Shown in pieces: positions 5,767 through 12,579 of a DNA stretch of 13,600 nucleotides; the first letter of the stretch is position 1; every line of letters starts with the position of its first letter. The DNA comes from an uncultured Methanobrevibacter sp. (GTDB lineage Archaea > Methanobacteriota > Methanobacteria > Methanobacteriales > Methanobacteriaceae). A program made the position numbers and the translations under genes. The notes beneath the pieces are model-generated. The model saw only the letters and a program-made list of their open reading frames with translations, was not told where the DNA came from and did not search any database. Where the stretch lies: the NCBI GenBank assembly GCA_946611495.1, contig CAMODR010000006.1, positions 1 through 13,600 on the forward strand, given 5' to 3'.

Positions 5767-7247
5767 TGTCATTCACTGTAGAGAGAAAATTGGAAATCTG
5801 CAAACAGAGCAATGATAGGCCTGGCTGCTGCTGGTATTTGTGTGATAATCCTCATAAGTCCTCATGTAAAAACTGTTATAGCTGCTATTCAAATTGTCCT
5901 CATGGAGTATATGAGGTTATCAATGATGAGCCATTGCCTATACATCAGGAAAACTGTGTGGGATGTAAAATCTGTGAAGAGATGTGTCCAACACATGCGA
6001 TATATGTGAGACCTCTTGTTGATGAGGGAAGAGGTGTATGGTCAAACTCCACAATGGTTGAAATTAAACGTAAAAGTCAAACAGGATCATATAAGGTCAG
6101 AGGTTGTGGACTCACCAGAAGAATCCCAACATTTGATGACTTAAGCATATTGCCTGCACAGGTTTCAAGGCCTCCAATAGATTCATATAGGGAAACTTGC
6201 AAGACTTCTGTGGTTCTTGGAGACCGTTTTGCAGAAAATCCAATCGAAATAGACACACCTATTATGATTGGAGCAATGTCCTTTGGTGCATTAAGTAAGG
6301 AAGCAAAAATAGCATTGGCTATTGGAAGCAGTAAGGTAGGTTCAATTGCAAATACTGGTGAAGGTGGAATGCTGCCTGAAGAAAGACATTTTGCAGACAA
6401 ATTGATTGCCCAGTATGCATCAGGACGTTTTGGCGTTTCAGCGGAGTATCTAAACAACGCAGAAGCTGTTGAAATAAAAATAGGTCAAGGAGCAAAATCA
6501 GGTATGGGGGGACATTTGCTTTCCCATAAGGTAACTGCAGAAGTGGCTAAAGTCAGAAATATTCCAGAGGGAACCTCTGCATTAAGCCCTGCAAGACATA
6601 TGGATATTGTCGGTCCTGAGGATTTAGGCATGAAAATCAACCAATTGCGGGAAATTACCGATTGGAAAGTGCCTATAATTGTTAAATTTGCATCAGGTAG
6701 AGTGGAACAAGATGTTAAGATTGCAGCAAAGGCAGGTGCAGATATAATTGTAGTTGACGGTATGCAGGGAGGAACCGGTGCTGGGCCTGAAGTGGTTACA
6801 GAACATGCAGGTATTCCTACAATAGAAGCAATAGTGAAGGCTGATGACGCTCTTAAGGACATTAATTTAAGAAGTGAAGTAAGTCTTGTAGCTGCAGGCG
6901 GAATAAGGTCTGGTGCTGATGTAGCAAAAGCTATTGCTTTAGGTGCAGATGCTGTTTATATTGCTACATCTGCATTGATTTCCATAGGATGTAAAGTTTG
7001 CCAGTCCTGTTCTGAAGGCATTTGCCCTAAAGGAATTGCTACACAGGATAGGGTCTTGAGAAGAAGATTGGACCCTATTAGAAAAGGACAGCAAGTTGCA
7101 AACTATATAGAAGCAATGACACAGGAAGTAACTTCCTTGACTCAACAGGCAGGAAACACAGATATTGAAAATCTTGAACGTCAAGATTTGGTTGCATTGA
7201 CAATGGAAGCTTCACAATTAACAGGAGTACCAATGGTAAGAAATTAA
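5766..7247 (+). CDS. gltB: Glutamate synthase FMN/Fe-S core subunit (archaeal GltB type)
   Basis: This is the synthase core, which reductively aminates 2-oxoglutarate with ammonia from the amidotransferase. Of its 493 residues, the first 80 or so hold a two-[4Fe-4S] ferredoxin domain (C34, C37, C40, C44 and C64, C67, C70, C74). An FMN-binding TIM barrel follows from about 140 to 430, with MIGAMSFGALS (167-177), TGEGGM (197-202), SALSPARHMDI, DGMQGGTGAGP (331-341) and AAGGIRSG (376-383). C409, C412, C415 and C420 in front of PKGIATQD match the [3Fe-4S] region of GltB. Four further cysteines at 12, 21, 22 and 26 precede the ferredoxin motifs and are unexplained. The ferredoxin module gives a path for electrons from the FrhB-like subunit. 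The start overlaps the previous stop in TAATG, with GAGGGGG at 5752-5758 as ribosome binding site, so the two are probably translationally coupled. Confidence 0.95.
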   Translation: MSFTVERKLEICKQSNDRPGCCWYLCDNPHKSSCKNCYSCYSNCPHGVYEVINDEPLPIHQENCVGCKICEEMCPTHAIYVRPLVDEGRGVWSNSTMVEIKRKSQTGSYKVRGCGLTRRIPTFDDLSILPAQVSRPPIDSYRETCKTSVVLGDRFAENPIEIDTPIMIGAMSFGALSKEAKIALAIGSSKVGSIANTGEGGMLPEERHFADKLIAQYASGRFGVSAEYLNNAEAVEIKIGQGAKSGMGGHLLSHKVTAEVAKVRNIPEGTSALSPARHMDIVGPEDLGMKINQLREITDWKVPIIVKFASGRVEQDVKIAAKAGADIIVVDGMQGGTGAGPEVVTEHAGIPTIEAIVKADDALKDINLRSEVSLVAAGGIRSGADVAKAIALGADAVYIATSALISIGCKVCQSCSEGICPKGIATQDRVLRRRLDPIRKGQQVANYIEAMTQEVTSLTQQAGNTDIENLERQDLVALTMEASQLTGVPMVRN

Positions 7248-7268
7248 ATTAAGATTAGGGGAATTATT

Positions 7269-9908
7269 ATGGCTGCATTTGAAAGAATTAAATCAGGGAT
7301 TCCAGGGCTTGATGAAGTTTTAGATAATATTCGTTTAGGGGATAACGTAGTTTGGAATGTTACAAACCTAAATGAATTCTCTTACTTTGTCGATCCTTAT
7401 GTCAAACAGGCGAAAGAGGATAAGAGAAACTTGATATACATCAGATTTGCTAATCATCATCCGTTGATTGAAATGACAGAAGAAGACTTCAGACTCCTTG
7501 AAATTGAACAGAATAATACTGAAACAGATTTCGCTATGATTGAAAGGGATGGAATCAAGATATATCTTGTTAATCCCTATAATCAATTCGAAACATTCAC
7601 CTTAGAAGTTCATAGAATTATAGAAAAGGAAGGGGTTGATGCATTTTATGTCTTTGACTGCTTAAGTGACCTTCAGGCGGTTTGGTCAACAGATTTGATG
7701 ATGGGAAATTTTTTTAAGGTTACCTGTCCATTTTTATTCCAATTGGATACTGTAGCATATTTCCCAATCATTCGTGGAAGGCATTCATTTGATGCTATAG
7801 CTAAAATTCGTGAGACTACTCAGCTATTTTTGAATGTACACTCAAATTCTCCAGATGAGGTTTATGTATCTCCTCTTAAAGTGTGGAACAGATATTCTCA
7901 AACCATGTTCTTAGGGCATAAATTCAATCCAAGAACAGGTTTTGTTAAGGTTCTCCAGGATGGTCAGGAAGTAAGCAAATACTATAGGACCATCAATGAT
8001 TCAGATAAGCATCAAAACGGACAGATTCTTGACAGTTGGGAAAGGTATATGCTTCAAGTTAGGATGATGTATGCTGAAGGTCGGAATATCGATGATGAAT
8101 GCGACAAGATTTGTGAACTGATGATGACAAAAGATGAGAAGATGCTCTCAAAAATAAAGGAATACTTTACTTTTGAGGATTATATCACCATCTATGACCG
8201 TCGTGTAGGAAGTGGATTAGTAGGCGGTAAATCCTGCGGTATGCTTCTTGCAAGAAAGATAATAGAAAAGGAGCGTCCTGACATATATGCCAATCTTGAA
8301 CCTGACGATTCATTTTACATTGGCTCCGATCTCTTTTACACATACATCGTTTCAAATGACTTATGGGACCTTCGGGTAAAGCAAAGGACCAAGGAAGGAT
8401 ACTATAAGTATGGCAAAGAGTTGGAGGAAGCTCTTAAAAATGGTACTTTTTCAGATGAGATTAAGAAGGGATTCATACAGATATTGGATTATTTTGGACA
8501 AAACCCAATTATCGTTCGCTCAAGCAGTTTCCTTGAAGATGGATATGGAAATGCATTTGCAGGAAAATATGAATCAGTCTTCTGTGTTAATAGGGGCAGT
8601 CTTGAAGAGCGTTTGGCAGCCTTTGAAGAGGCGGTAAAAGTGGTATATTCAAGTACAATGAACATCTCCGCTTTGGAATATAGGAAAATAAATGATTTGG
8701 ATGATACTGATGAACAGATGGCTCTTTTGGTTCAAAGAGTTTCTGGTTCATATTATGGGGACTATTTCTTCCCAACTGCTGCAGGTGTAGGATTTTCATA
8801 CAGCCCATATTCTCCACTTCCTGATATGGACAATAGCAAAGGAATGCTTAGGCTTGTGATGGGCCTTGGTACAAAAGCTGTTGACAGGACAAAAAAGGAT
8901 TATCCTAGAATAGTCAATCTTGACAAGCCTAAAGTTACTATGATGAAGGACATAAGGGAAAAGCATAGATATTCCCAACATTACCTTGATGTAATTGATT
9001 TAAAGGATATCAGCTTGCATGACATTCCTGTTGATGAAGGTTTGGAGATTATTCCAAGATATGCAAAGAGGGCTCTTGTTGAGCATGACCATGAAGCTGA
9101 GAGAATGTTCCGTGATAGGGGTCAGCGCCGTGAAATCGTCTTTGTTAATTGTGAAGGGCTTGTAAAGAATCCTGAATTCATTGAAGAGATGAAGGAAATC
9201 ATGAATACTTTAGAAAATGCATATGATTATCCTGTTGACATAGAATATACTGTTAATGTTGGAGAGGATAATTTATTCAATATAAACCTATTGCAATGTA
9301 GGCCTCTCCAGGTTTCAATAAACAATGAGGCCATTGAAATGCCTGAAGATAAGAACGTCTTCTTCCATATTAAGGAATCTTCAATGGGCATGTCAAGAAA
9401 GAATGAAATAGGCACAATCTGTTATGTGGATCCTCGAAAGTATTATGAATATCCTTATGCTCAAAAAAGTTCAATATCTCATGTAATCAATGATGTGAAT
9501 GCATATTGCAAGGAAAATGGCAAGACTGCAATTTTAATAGTTCCTGGAAGAATTGGCACATCATCTCCTGAGTTAGGAATTCCAGTGGTATTTGCTGACA
9601 TTAGCCATTTCTCTGCAATTCTTGAGGAATCATACAGTGAAGTTGGATATATGCCTGAATTGTCCTTTGGTAGCCATATGTTCCAAGACTTAGTGGAAGC
9701 TGAAATATATTATGGCGCATTGTTTGAAAATGAAAAAAAGATAGAATTCAATAAGGATATGATTTATGATTATCAAAATATCCTAAAGGATATAAATCCT
9801 AATCTAAATGAGGAGATATATGATATGGTGCATGTCATAGACTTTGAAGACCCTGCAGAGTTCTATCATGACATGAATAAGGATGAGACATTGTGTATTT
9901 TTAAATAA
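7269..9908 (+). CDS. KaiC-like/PPDK N-domain (PEP/pyruvate-binding) protein, function unknown
   Basis: This 879-residue protein has three visible regions. Residues 1-230 resemble a KaiC/RecA-fold domain: it opens ERIKSGIPGLDEVL, as KaiC-family proteins do, but the place of the Walker A loop reads WNVTNLNEF with no GKT. Residues 300-685 match the ATP-grasp domain of pyruvate phosphate dikinase and PEP synthase: GLVGGKSCGMLLARK (316-330), IIVRSSSFLED (414-424), GNAFAGKYESVF (427-438) and the closing LLQCRPLQ (674-681). Residues 690-879 include PGRIGTSSPELGIPVVFADIS, which recalls the swivelling phosphohistidine domain but lacks its T-S-H histidine. There is no PEP-binding TIM barrel. It starts 21 bases after the FMN subunit's stop, with AGGGGA as ribosome binding site, so it is very probably co-transcribed with glutamate synthase. 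It is unlikely to be a true PEP synthase; a nucleotide-sensing or phosphotransfer role is only a guess. Confidence 0.85.
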   Translation: MAAFERIKSGIPGLDEVLDNIRLGDNVVWNVTNLNEFSYFVDPYVKQAKEDKRNLIYIRFANHHPLIEMTEEDFRLLEIEQNNTETDFAMIERDGIKIYLVNPYNQFETFTLEVHRIIEKEGVDAFYVFDCLSDLQAVWSTDLMMGNFFKVTCPFLFQLDTVAYFPIIRGRHSFDAIAKIRETTQLFLNVHSNSPDEVYVSPLKVWNRYSQTMFLGHKFNPRTGFVKVLQDGQEVSKYYRTINDSDKHQNGQILDSWERYMLQVRMMYAEGRNIDDECDKICELMMTKDEKMLSKIKEYFTFEDYITIYDRRVGSGLVGGKSCGMLLARKIIEKERPDIYANLEPDDSFYIGSDLFYTYIVSNDLWDLRVKQRTKEGYYKYGKELEEALKNGTFSDEIKKGFIQILDYFGQNPIIVRSSSFLEDGYGNAFAGKYESVFCVNRGSLEERLAAFEEAVKVVYSSTMNISALEYRKINDLDDTDEQMALLVQRVSGSYYGDYFFPTAAGVGFSYSPYSPLPDMDNSKGMLRLVMGLGTKAVDRTKKDYPRIVNLDKPKVTMMKDIREKHRYSQHYLDVIDLKDISLHDIPVDEGLEIIPRYAKRALVEHDHEAERMFRDRGQRREIVFVNCEGLVKNPEFIEEMKEIMNTLENAYDYPVDIEYTVNVGEDNLFNINLLQCRPLQVSINNEAIEMPEDKNVFFHIKESSMGMSRKNEIGTICYVDPRKYYEYPYAQKSSISHVINDVNAYCKENGKTAILIVPGRIGTSSPELGIPVVFADISHFSAILEESYSEVGYMPELSFGSHMFQDLVEAEIYYGALFENEKKIEFNKDMIYDYQNILKDINPNLNEEIYDMVHVIDFEDPAEFYHDMNKDETLCIFK

Positions 9909-10189
9909 TTGGTTTCATTAATGAATTTGAGGATGTTTTTTATCATCGATTAAATAAAATTTATATTTTAAAACATTATTGTTTTTGGGTAGGTGGGTGG
10001 GACATATGCCTTTACATTATTCTTTTTTTCCACAAAAAAGAATTGTAAAATAAAACCAAAACATAGGACAAATTTGGATGTGATTGATGATCCTATCTGA
10101 ATTTTTAGAGTTATTTTTTTAGGTAGGATTATTTATCACATTTTTTATATAAAAATAATCTTTTTTTTAAAAAAAGAATAGGGTATTAT
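9909..10189. other. AT-rich convergent intergenic region with a G-rich island
   Basis: No coding sequence is apparent between the two convergent genes. A T7 run (9935-9941) flanked by short GATG/CATC arms could end the glutamate synthase operon. GGGTAGGTGGGTGGG at 9987-10001 stands out in this AT-rich spacer, about 22 bases downstream of a TATA-like stretch (9961-9970). ATCCTATCT and AGGTAGGAT (near 10089 and 10121) form a wide-looped inverted repeat. A short non-coding RNA starting near 9987 is possible but unsupported otherwise. Confidence 0.5.
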
Positions 10190-10215
10190 AATTATTTTTT
10201 TTTAAAAAAATAATT
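10190..10215 (-). terminator. A/T-only inverted repeat after the PsbP-like gene
   Basis: A perfect inverted repeat with 12-base arms (AATTATTTTTTT and AAAAAAATAATT) around TT begins a few bases past the stop of the minus-strand gene ending at 10221. On either strand it gives a run of T, so it may terminate the minus-strand transcript, and the plus-strand transcript from the opposite side. Confidence 0.5.
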
Positions 10216-10220
10216 GGAGA

Positions 10221-10778
10221 TTATAACTTTTCGTAGGAATCTCCATTTACTTTATAGCTTGGTTTTAGAATAGTGAATGTTTGAATAACATCTACAAATG
10301 ATTTTACAGTAGCTTGATCTCTATTGTTTTTGGTGTACAATTCAAGATTGTATAGGTTATTGTCCTTTAATATAGAGAACTGCTCTATTTCCAAGCCTTC
10401 TTTTGTAGTGTAGAAGACATCCCAAATGTCTTGAGTGTCCATTTTTTCCAATGCAGATTGCTGAATCTCGCATCCCTTTGATTTTAAGTCCTCTTCAATT
10501 GCAGTTTTCAAATCATCAATGTTATCAATGAGGCATGGTTGGGTTGAAATCTTGACAATAGCGTTATTTGATCTATTAAAAAGCATAATGTCTGTAAATT
10601 CATCTTCTTCTTCACTTGGAAGCTCTTGCCAAGCAAATGGATATTCAAAGCAGACGTATTTGTTGTTGAATCCTCTTTTCATTTTGCTTAAGACTTCTTC
10701 ATCACTCATCATATCTGGAGTTTTTGTAGCGCTTTTGCTTAAGTCAAGTTCAAATCTTTCTTTATTGTTTTTTACCAT
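10221..10778 (-). CDS. Hypothetical protein, PsbP/Mog1-like fold suspected
   Basis: The function of this 185-residue protein is not recognised. The first 35 residues are charged and probably disordered. The remainder begins YVCFEYPFAWQEL (residues 41-53), a pattern typical of PsbP-like domains (a strand, then YP-x-x-W), and ends in VKSFVDVIQTFTIL, the usual closing helix and strand of that fold. Between them, alternating strands (IMLFNRSNNAIVKIST, DIWDVFYTTKEGLEIEQFSIL, LYNLELYT) fit a mixed sheet. There is no signal peptide, lipobox or membrane segment, so it is probably cytoplasmic. AAGGTGT upstream of the ATG (10784-10790 on the opposite strand) is a good ribosome binding site. It is likely transcribed alone; the DUF2085 gene is 121 bases upstream on the same strand, with an AT-rich promoter-like gap between. 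The fold call is from pattern memory only. Confidence 0.8.
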   Translation of the reverse strand: MVKNNKERFELDLSKSATKTPDMMSDEEVLSKMKRGFNNKYVCFEYPFAWQELPSEEEDEFTDIMLFNRSNNAIVKISTQPCLIDNIDDLKTAIEEDLKSKGCEIQQSALEKMDTQDIWDVFYTTKEGLEIEQFSILKDNNLYNLELYTKNNRDQATVKSFVDVIQTFTILKPSYKVNGDSYEKL

Positions 10779-10899
10779 CTTTACACCTTTTTTATGAATT
10801 AAATTTATTATATTTTCTTCTGTTATTTGAATAAGTATTATTTCTTTTTTTCATTGTTTATGATTTGTTTAATATTTTACTTGTATTTAAATAAACTAT

Positions 10900-11235
10900 T
10901 TATATTAAGTTTAAAGCTATAAAGTTAAAAATCATTTCATAGACCATAATTAAGCCAATTCCTCCTAAAATGCCTGTAATAAAACGCAATGTGTTATTGC
11001 TTTCTCTCATTTCAAATAATTGGGTTGTTCCATCTATTGCAGAGGGAATTAGAAGAATAATTCCTATTAGCATTGTTGTGAGGTTATATGGCAAAGGGAA
11101 GTATTTAAATAGGATTATGCAAGCTATTCCGCTTATGTAAAATCCTGTACATCTTGCACATACTGGAAATTGATGTCCTTTATAAAAGAAGCTTCTCTCA
11201 GGCCGTCTATGGCAAATGTAATCAAACACACTCAT
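10900..11235 (-). CDS. DUF2085 family membrane protein
   Basis: This small integral membrane protein has 111 residues and matches the DUF2085 pattern: [24 protein letters not shown] (C8, then the C26-x2-C29 pair in CARC), IDGTTQ (67-72) and [15 protein letters not shown] (78-92). Three hydrophobic segments at about 31-48, 50-67 and 85-110 would span the membrane, leaving the cysteine-rich N-terminus on one side. The invariant cysteines suggest metal binding, though the family has no established function. GAAGGG lies about 5 bases before the ATG on the minus strand. It sits with the 49-aa membrane protein upstream on the same strand (98 bases apart), so the two could be co-transcribed. Confidence 0.88.
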   Translation of the reverse strand: MSVFDYICHRRPERSFFYKGHQFPVCARCTGFYISGIACIILFKYFPLPYNLTTMLIGIILLIPSAIDGTTQLFEMRESNNTLRFITGILGGIGLIMVYEMIFNFIALNLI

Positions 11236-11333
11236 TTTAACCCTTCAATATGTTATTATTAAGAATTTTAAAGTTTATAGTAGTTCATATTCATTACTTA
11301 CTTTATTTTTTTTCTTTTTTTTTATTTAATTGC

Positions 11334-11483
11334 TTAAGCAACTGTTAAAATAACTGTAAGAATCAATAATACTATAAGAACTCCACAACAGCTTTCATTT
11401 TTATTTAAAGTGTTTTCTTCACCATTCTCTTCAAAATAATAATTATACATCAAATATTCTTCAGGATCCAGTCCGTCCATCAT
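11334..11483 (-). CDS. Small tail-anchored membrane protein (49 aa)
   Basis: This short reading frame begins MMDGLDPEEYLMYNYYFEE and ends with a hydrophobic segment (residues 34-49, VLIVLLILTVILTVA) directly after two adjacent cysteines (C32, C33). The acidic N-terminal 30 residues followed by one C-terminal membrane helix fit a tail-anchored protein. GGGGTGA lies immediately upstream on the minus strand, a strong archaeal ribosome binding site. Its closeness favours the second ATG (first base at 11480) as the real start, giving 48 residues. Codon use is ordinary for the neighbourhood, and the frame ends in TAA just before a poly-T stretch on the plus strand. No function is recognised. It is the first gene of a possible two-gene unit with the DUF2085 protein. 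Confidence 0.65.
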   Translation of the reverse strand: MMDGLDPEEYLMYNYYFEENGEENTLNKNESCCGVLIVLLILTVILTVA

Positions 11484-11687
11484 CTCACCCCAATTTTTAA
11501 ATTATTTTTAGTTTTATCTTTTTCAACAGAATATATTTTGATACAATTTATTTAAGATAAATTTATATGTTTTTAAAATATTATATTTTATTAATGATAT
11601 TTAATATTATTTGATTTGATATTTTATATACTGTGTTGATAAATGATTATTTAGCTATTTTTATTTTATAATTTTGTGGTGTTTTAG
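11484..11687 (+). promoter_or_regulatory. Divergent intergenic region with promoter of the SHOCT gene
   Basis: This AT-rich gap separates divergent genes. TTTTATATAC (11622-11631) is the best TATA box for the plus-strand gene and predicts a start near 11655. GTGGTG at 11676-11681 is the ribosome binding site, 6 bases before the ATG. On the other side, AT-rich stretches near 11560-11590 could serve the minus-strand small gene. Confidence 0.5.
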
Positions 11688-12185
11688 ATGGCAAGAAGAG
11701 GAGAAAATGAATTTGATTTTTTAGGACTTTATATTGAGGAGATTAATGGAAAAGAAGATAAGTCTAATGGTGCTATTAAATTAAGGGAAGATTCAATTTT
11801 CATTGAAAAAAGAAGCCGATTGAATGGAAAGGTTAAGGACTCTTTTGAAGTTGCTTATGATGATATAGTCAGTGATGGTGTTGATCGCCCTGCTAAAAAT
11901 AGGCTTGTAATTCAATTTAAAGATAGAAAGGTTTCCTTAAAGACAATTGATTATGAAATGCTTGATGTTTTGGAAGATAAGCTCTTTGATATTATAGAAG
12001 GCCCTCAAGATGTTCCTCAAGATGTTCCTCAAGCGCCTCAGACTGTAATTGCAGCTAAGTCTGAAGAGAAAATAAGTGAAATAGACATTCCAGACCAAAT
12101 CAGAAAGTATCATGACTTGTATAAGGAAGGCATTATCTCTGAGGAAGAGTTTGAAAATAAGAAAAAAGAGCTTTTAAGTTCTTAA
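11688..12185 (+). CDS. PH-like domain protein with C-terminal SHOCT motif
   Basis: This 165-residue soluble protein has two parts. Residues 26-103 form an all-beta module with a closing helix (IKLREDSIFIEKRS, DSFEVAYDDIVSDGV, NRLVIQFKDRKVSLKTI, MLDVLEDKLFDII) of the kind seen in bacterial/archaeal PH-like domains. Residues 134-165 (IPDQIRKYHDLYKEGIISEEEFENKKKELL) are a clear SHOCT motif, a short helical hairpin found at protein ends, where it is thought to mediate oligomerisation. The linker between them carries a small tandem repeat, PQDV-PQDV-PQAP (106-117), which is also repeated in the DNA (about 12001-12027). There are no membrane segments. The exact function of such proteins is unknown; association with membranes or larger assemblies is inferred from the PH-like fold. 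It has its own promoter and a terminator-like hairpin at its end, so it is probably monocistronic. Confidence 0.85.
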   Translation: MARRGENEFDFLGLYIEEINGKEDKSNGAIKLREDSIFIEKRSRLNGKVKDSFEVAYDDIVSDGVDRPAKNRLVIQFKDRKVSLKTIDYEMLDVLEDKLFDIIEGPQDVPQDVPQAPQTVIAAKSEEKISEIDIPDQIRKYHDLYKEGIISEEEFENKKKELLSS

Positions 12186-12205
12186 GCTCTTCTTTTTGTT
12201 TTTTT
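12166..12205 (+). terminator. Hairpin plus T-runs at the end of the SHOCT gene
   Basis: AAGAGCTT (12166-12173) pairs with AAGCTCTT (12184-12191), with a further AAG/CTT pairing inside, and is followed by T5-G-T7 (12193-12205). The stem spans the stop codon. It resembles a bacterial intrinsic terminator; in archaea the T-runs alone should suffice. Confidence 0.6.
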
Positions 12206-12320
12206 ACTATTAAATTATATTAAATTTATGAAAAATTTATAAAATTTAACTTTTTAAAAATTAAAATTTCTATCAGATAAATGTCTAAAAAACAAAATAG
12301 TTAAATAAGATAAATGATAA

Positions 12321-12328
12321 TATATAAT
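12321..12328 (+). promoter_or_regulatory. TATA box of tRNA-Lys
   Basis: TATATAAT lies about 30 bases upstream of the mature tRNA 5' end, the usual place for an archaeal tRNA promoter. Confidence 0.6.
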
Positions 12329-12354
12329 ATTGTTGTTTTATATGTAAATTAATG

Positions 12355-12428
<74 letters not shown>

Positions 12429-12446
12429 TTATTTTTATTCTTATAC

Positions 12447-12454
12447 TTTTTTTT
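12447..12454 (+). terminator. Oligo-T terminator after tRNA-Lys
   Basis: A T8 run begins 18 bases after the tRNA 3' end, followed by further T-rich stretches up to 12480, which fits archaeal oligo-T termination. Confidence 0.5.
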
Positions 12455-12579
12455 AAAATTTTTATTTAACAAGATTTTTATCTAGTTTTTTTACTTAGTT
12501 AAACATTTATCTAACAAAGCATTCTTTAACATTTTTATTAATTTAAAAACTTTTTTTTACATTTTAAGACGTTTATATT

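Noticed and set aside
6077-6862. Two minus-strand frames of about 125 aa
   Set aside because: Both are antisense to the well-supported FMN subunit and show no protein-like features.
10080-10100. Box C/D small RNA (TGATGA followed by CTGA)
   Set aside because: The two boxes are only about 6 bases apart, too close for a guide, and no second C'/D' pair is present at the right spacing.
10160-10176. Second A/T palindrome as a regulatory site
   Set aside because: A T8-A7 tract is expected by chance in this composition and has no other support.
10519-10797. 92-aa plus-strand frame
   Set aside because: It is antisense to the PsbP-like gene, which has a better ribosome binding site and a structured protein pattern; this frame's composition reflects the opposite strand.
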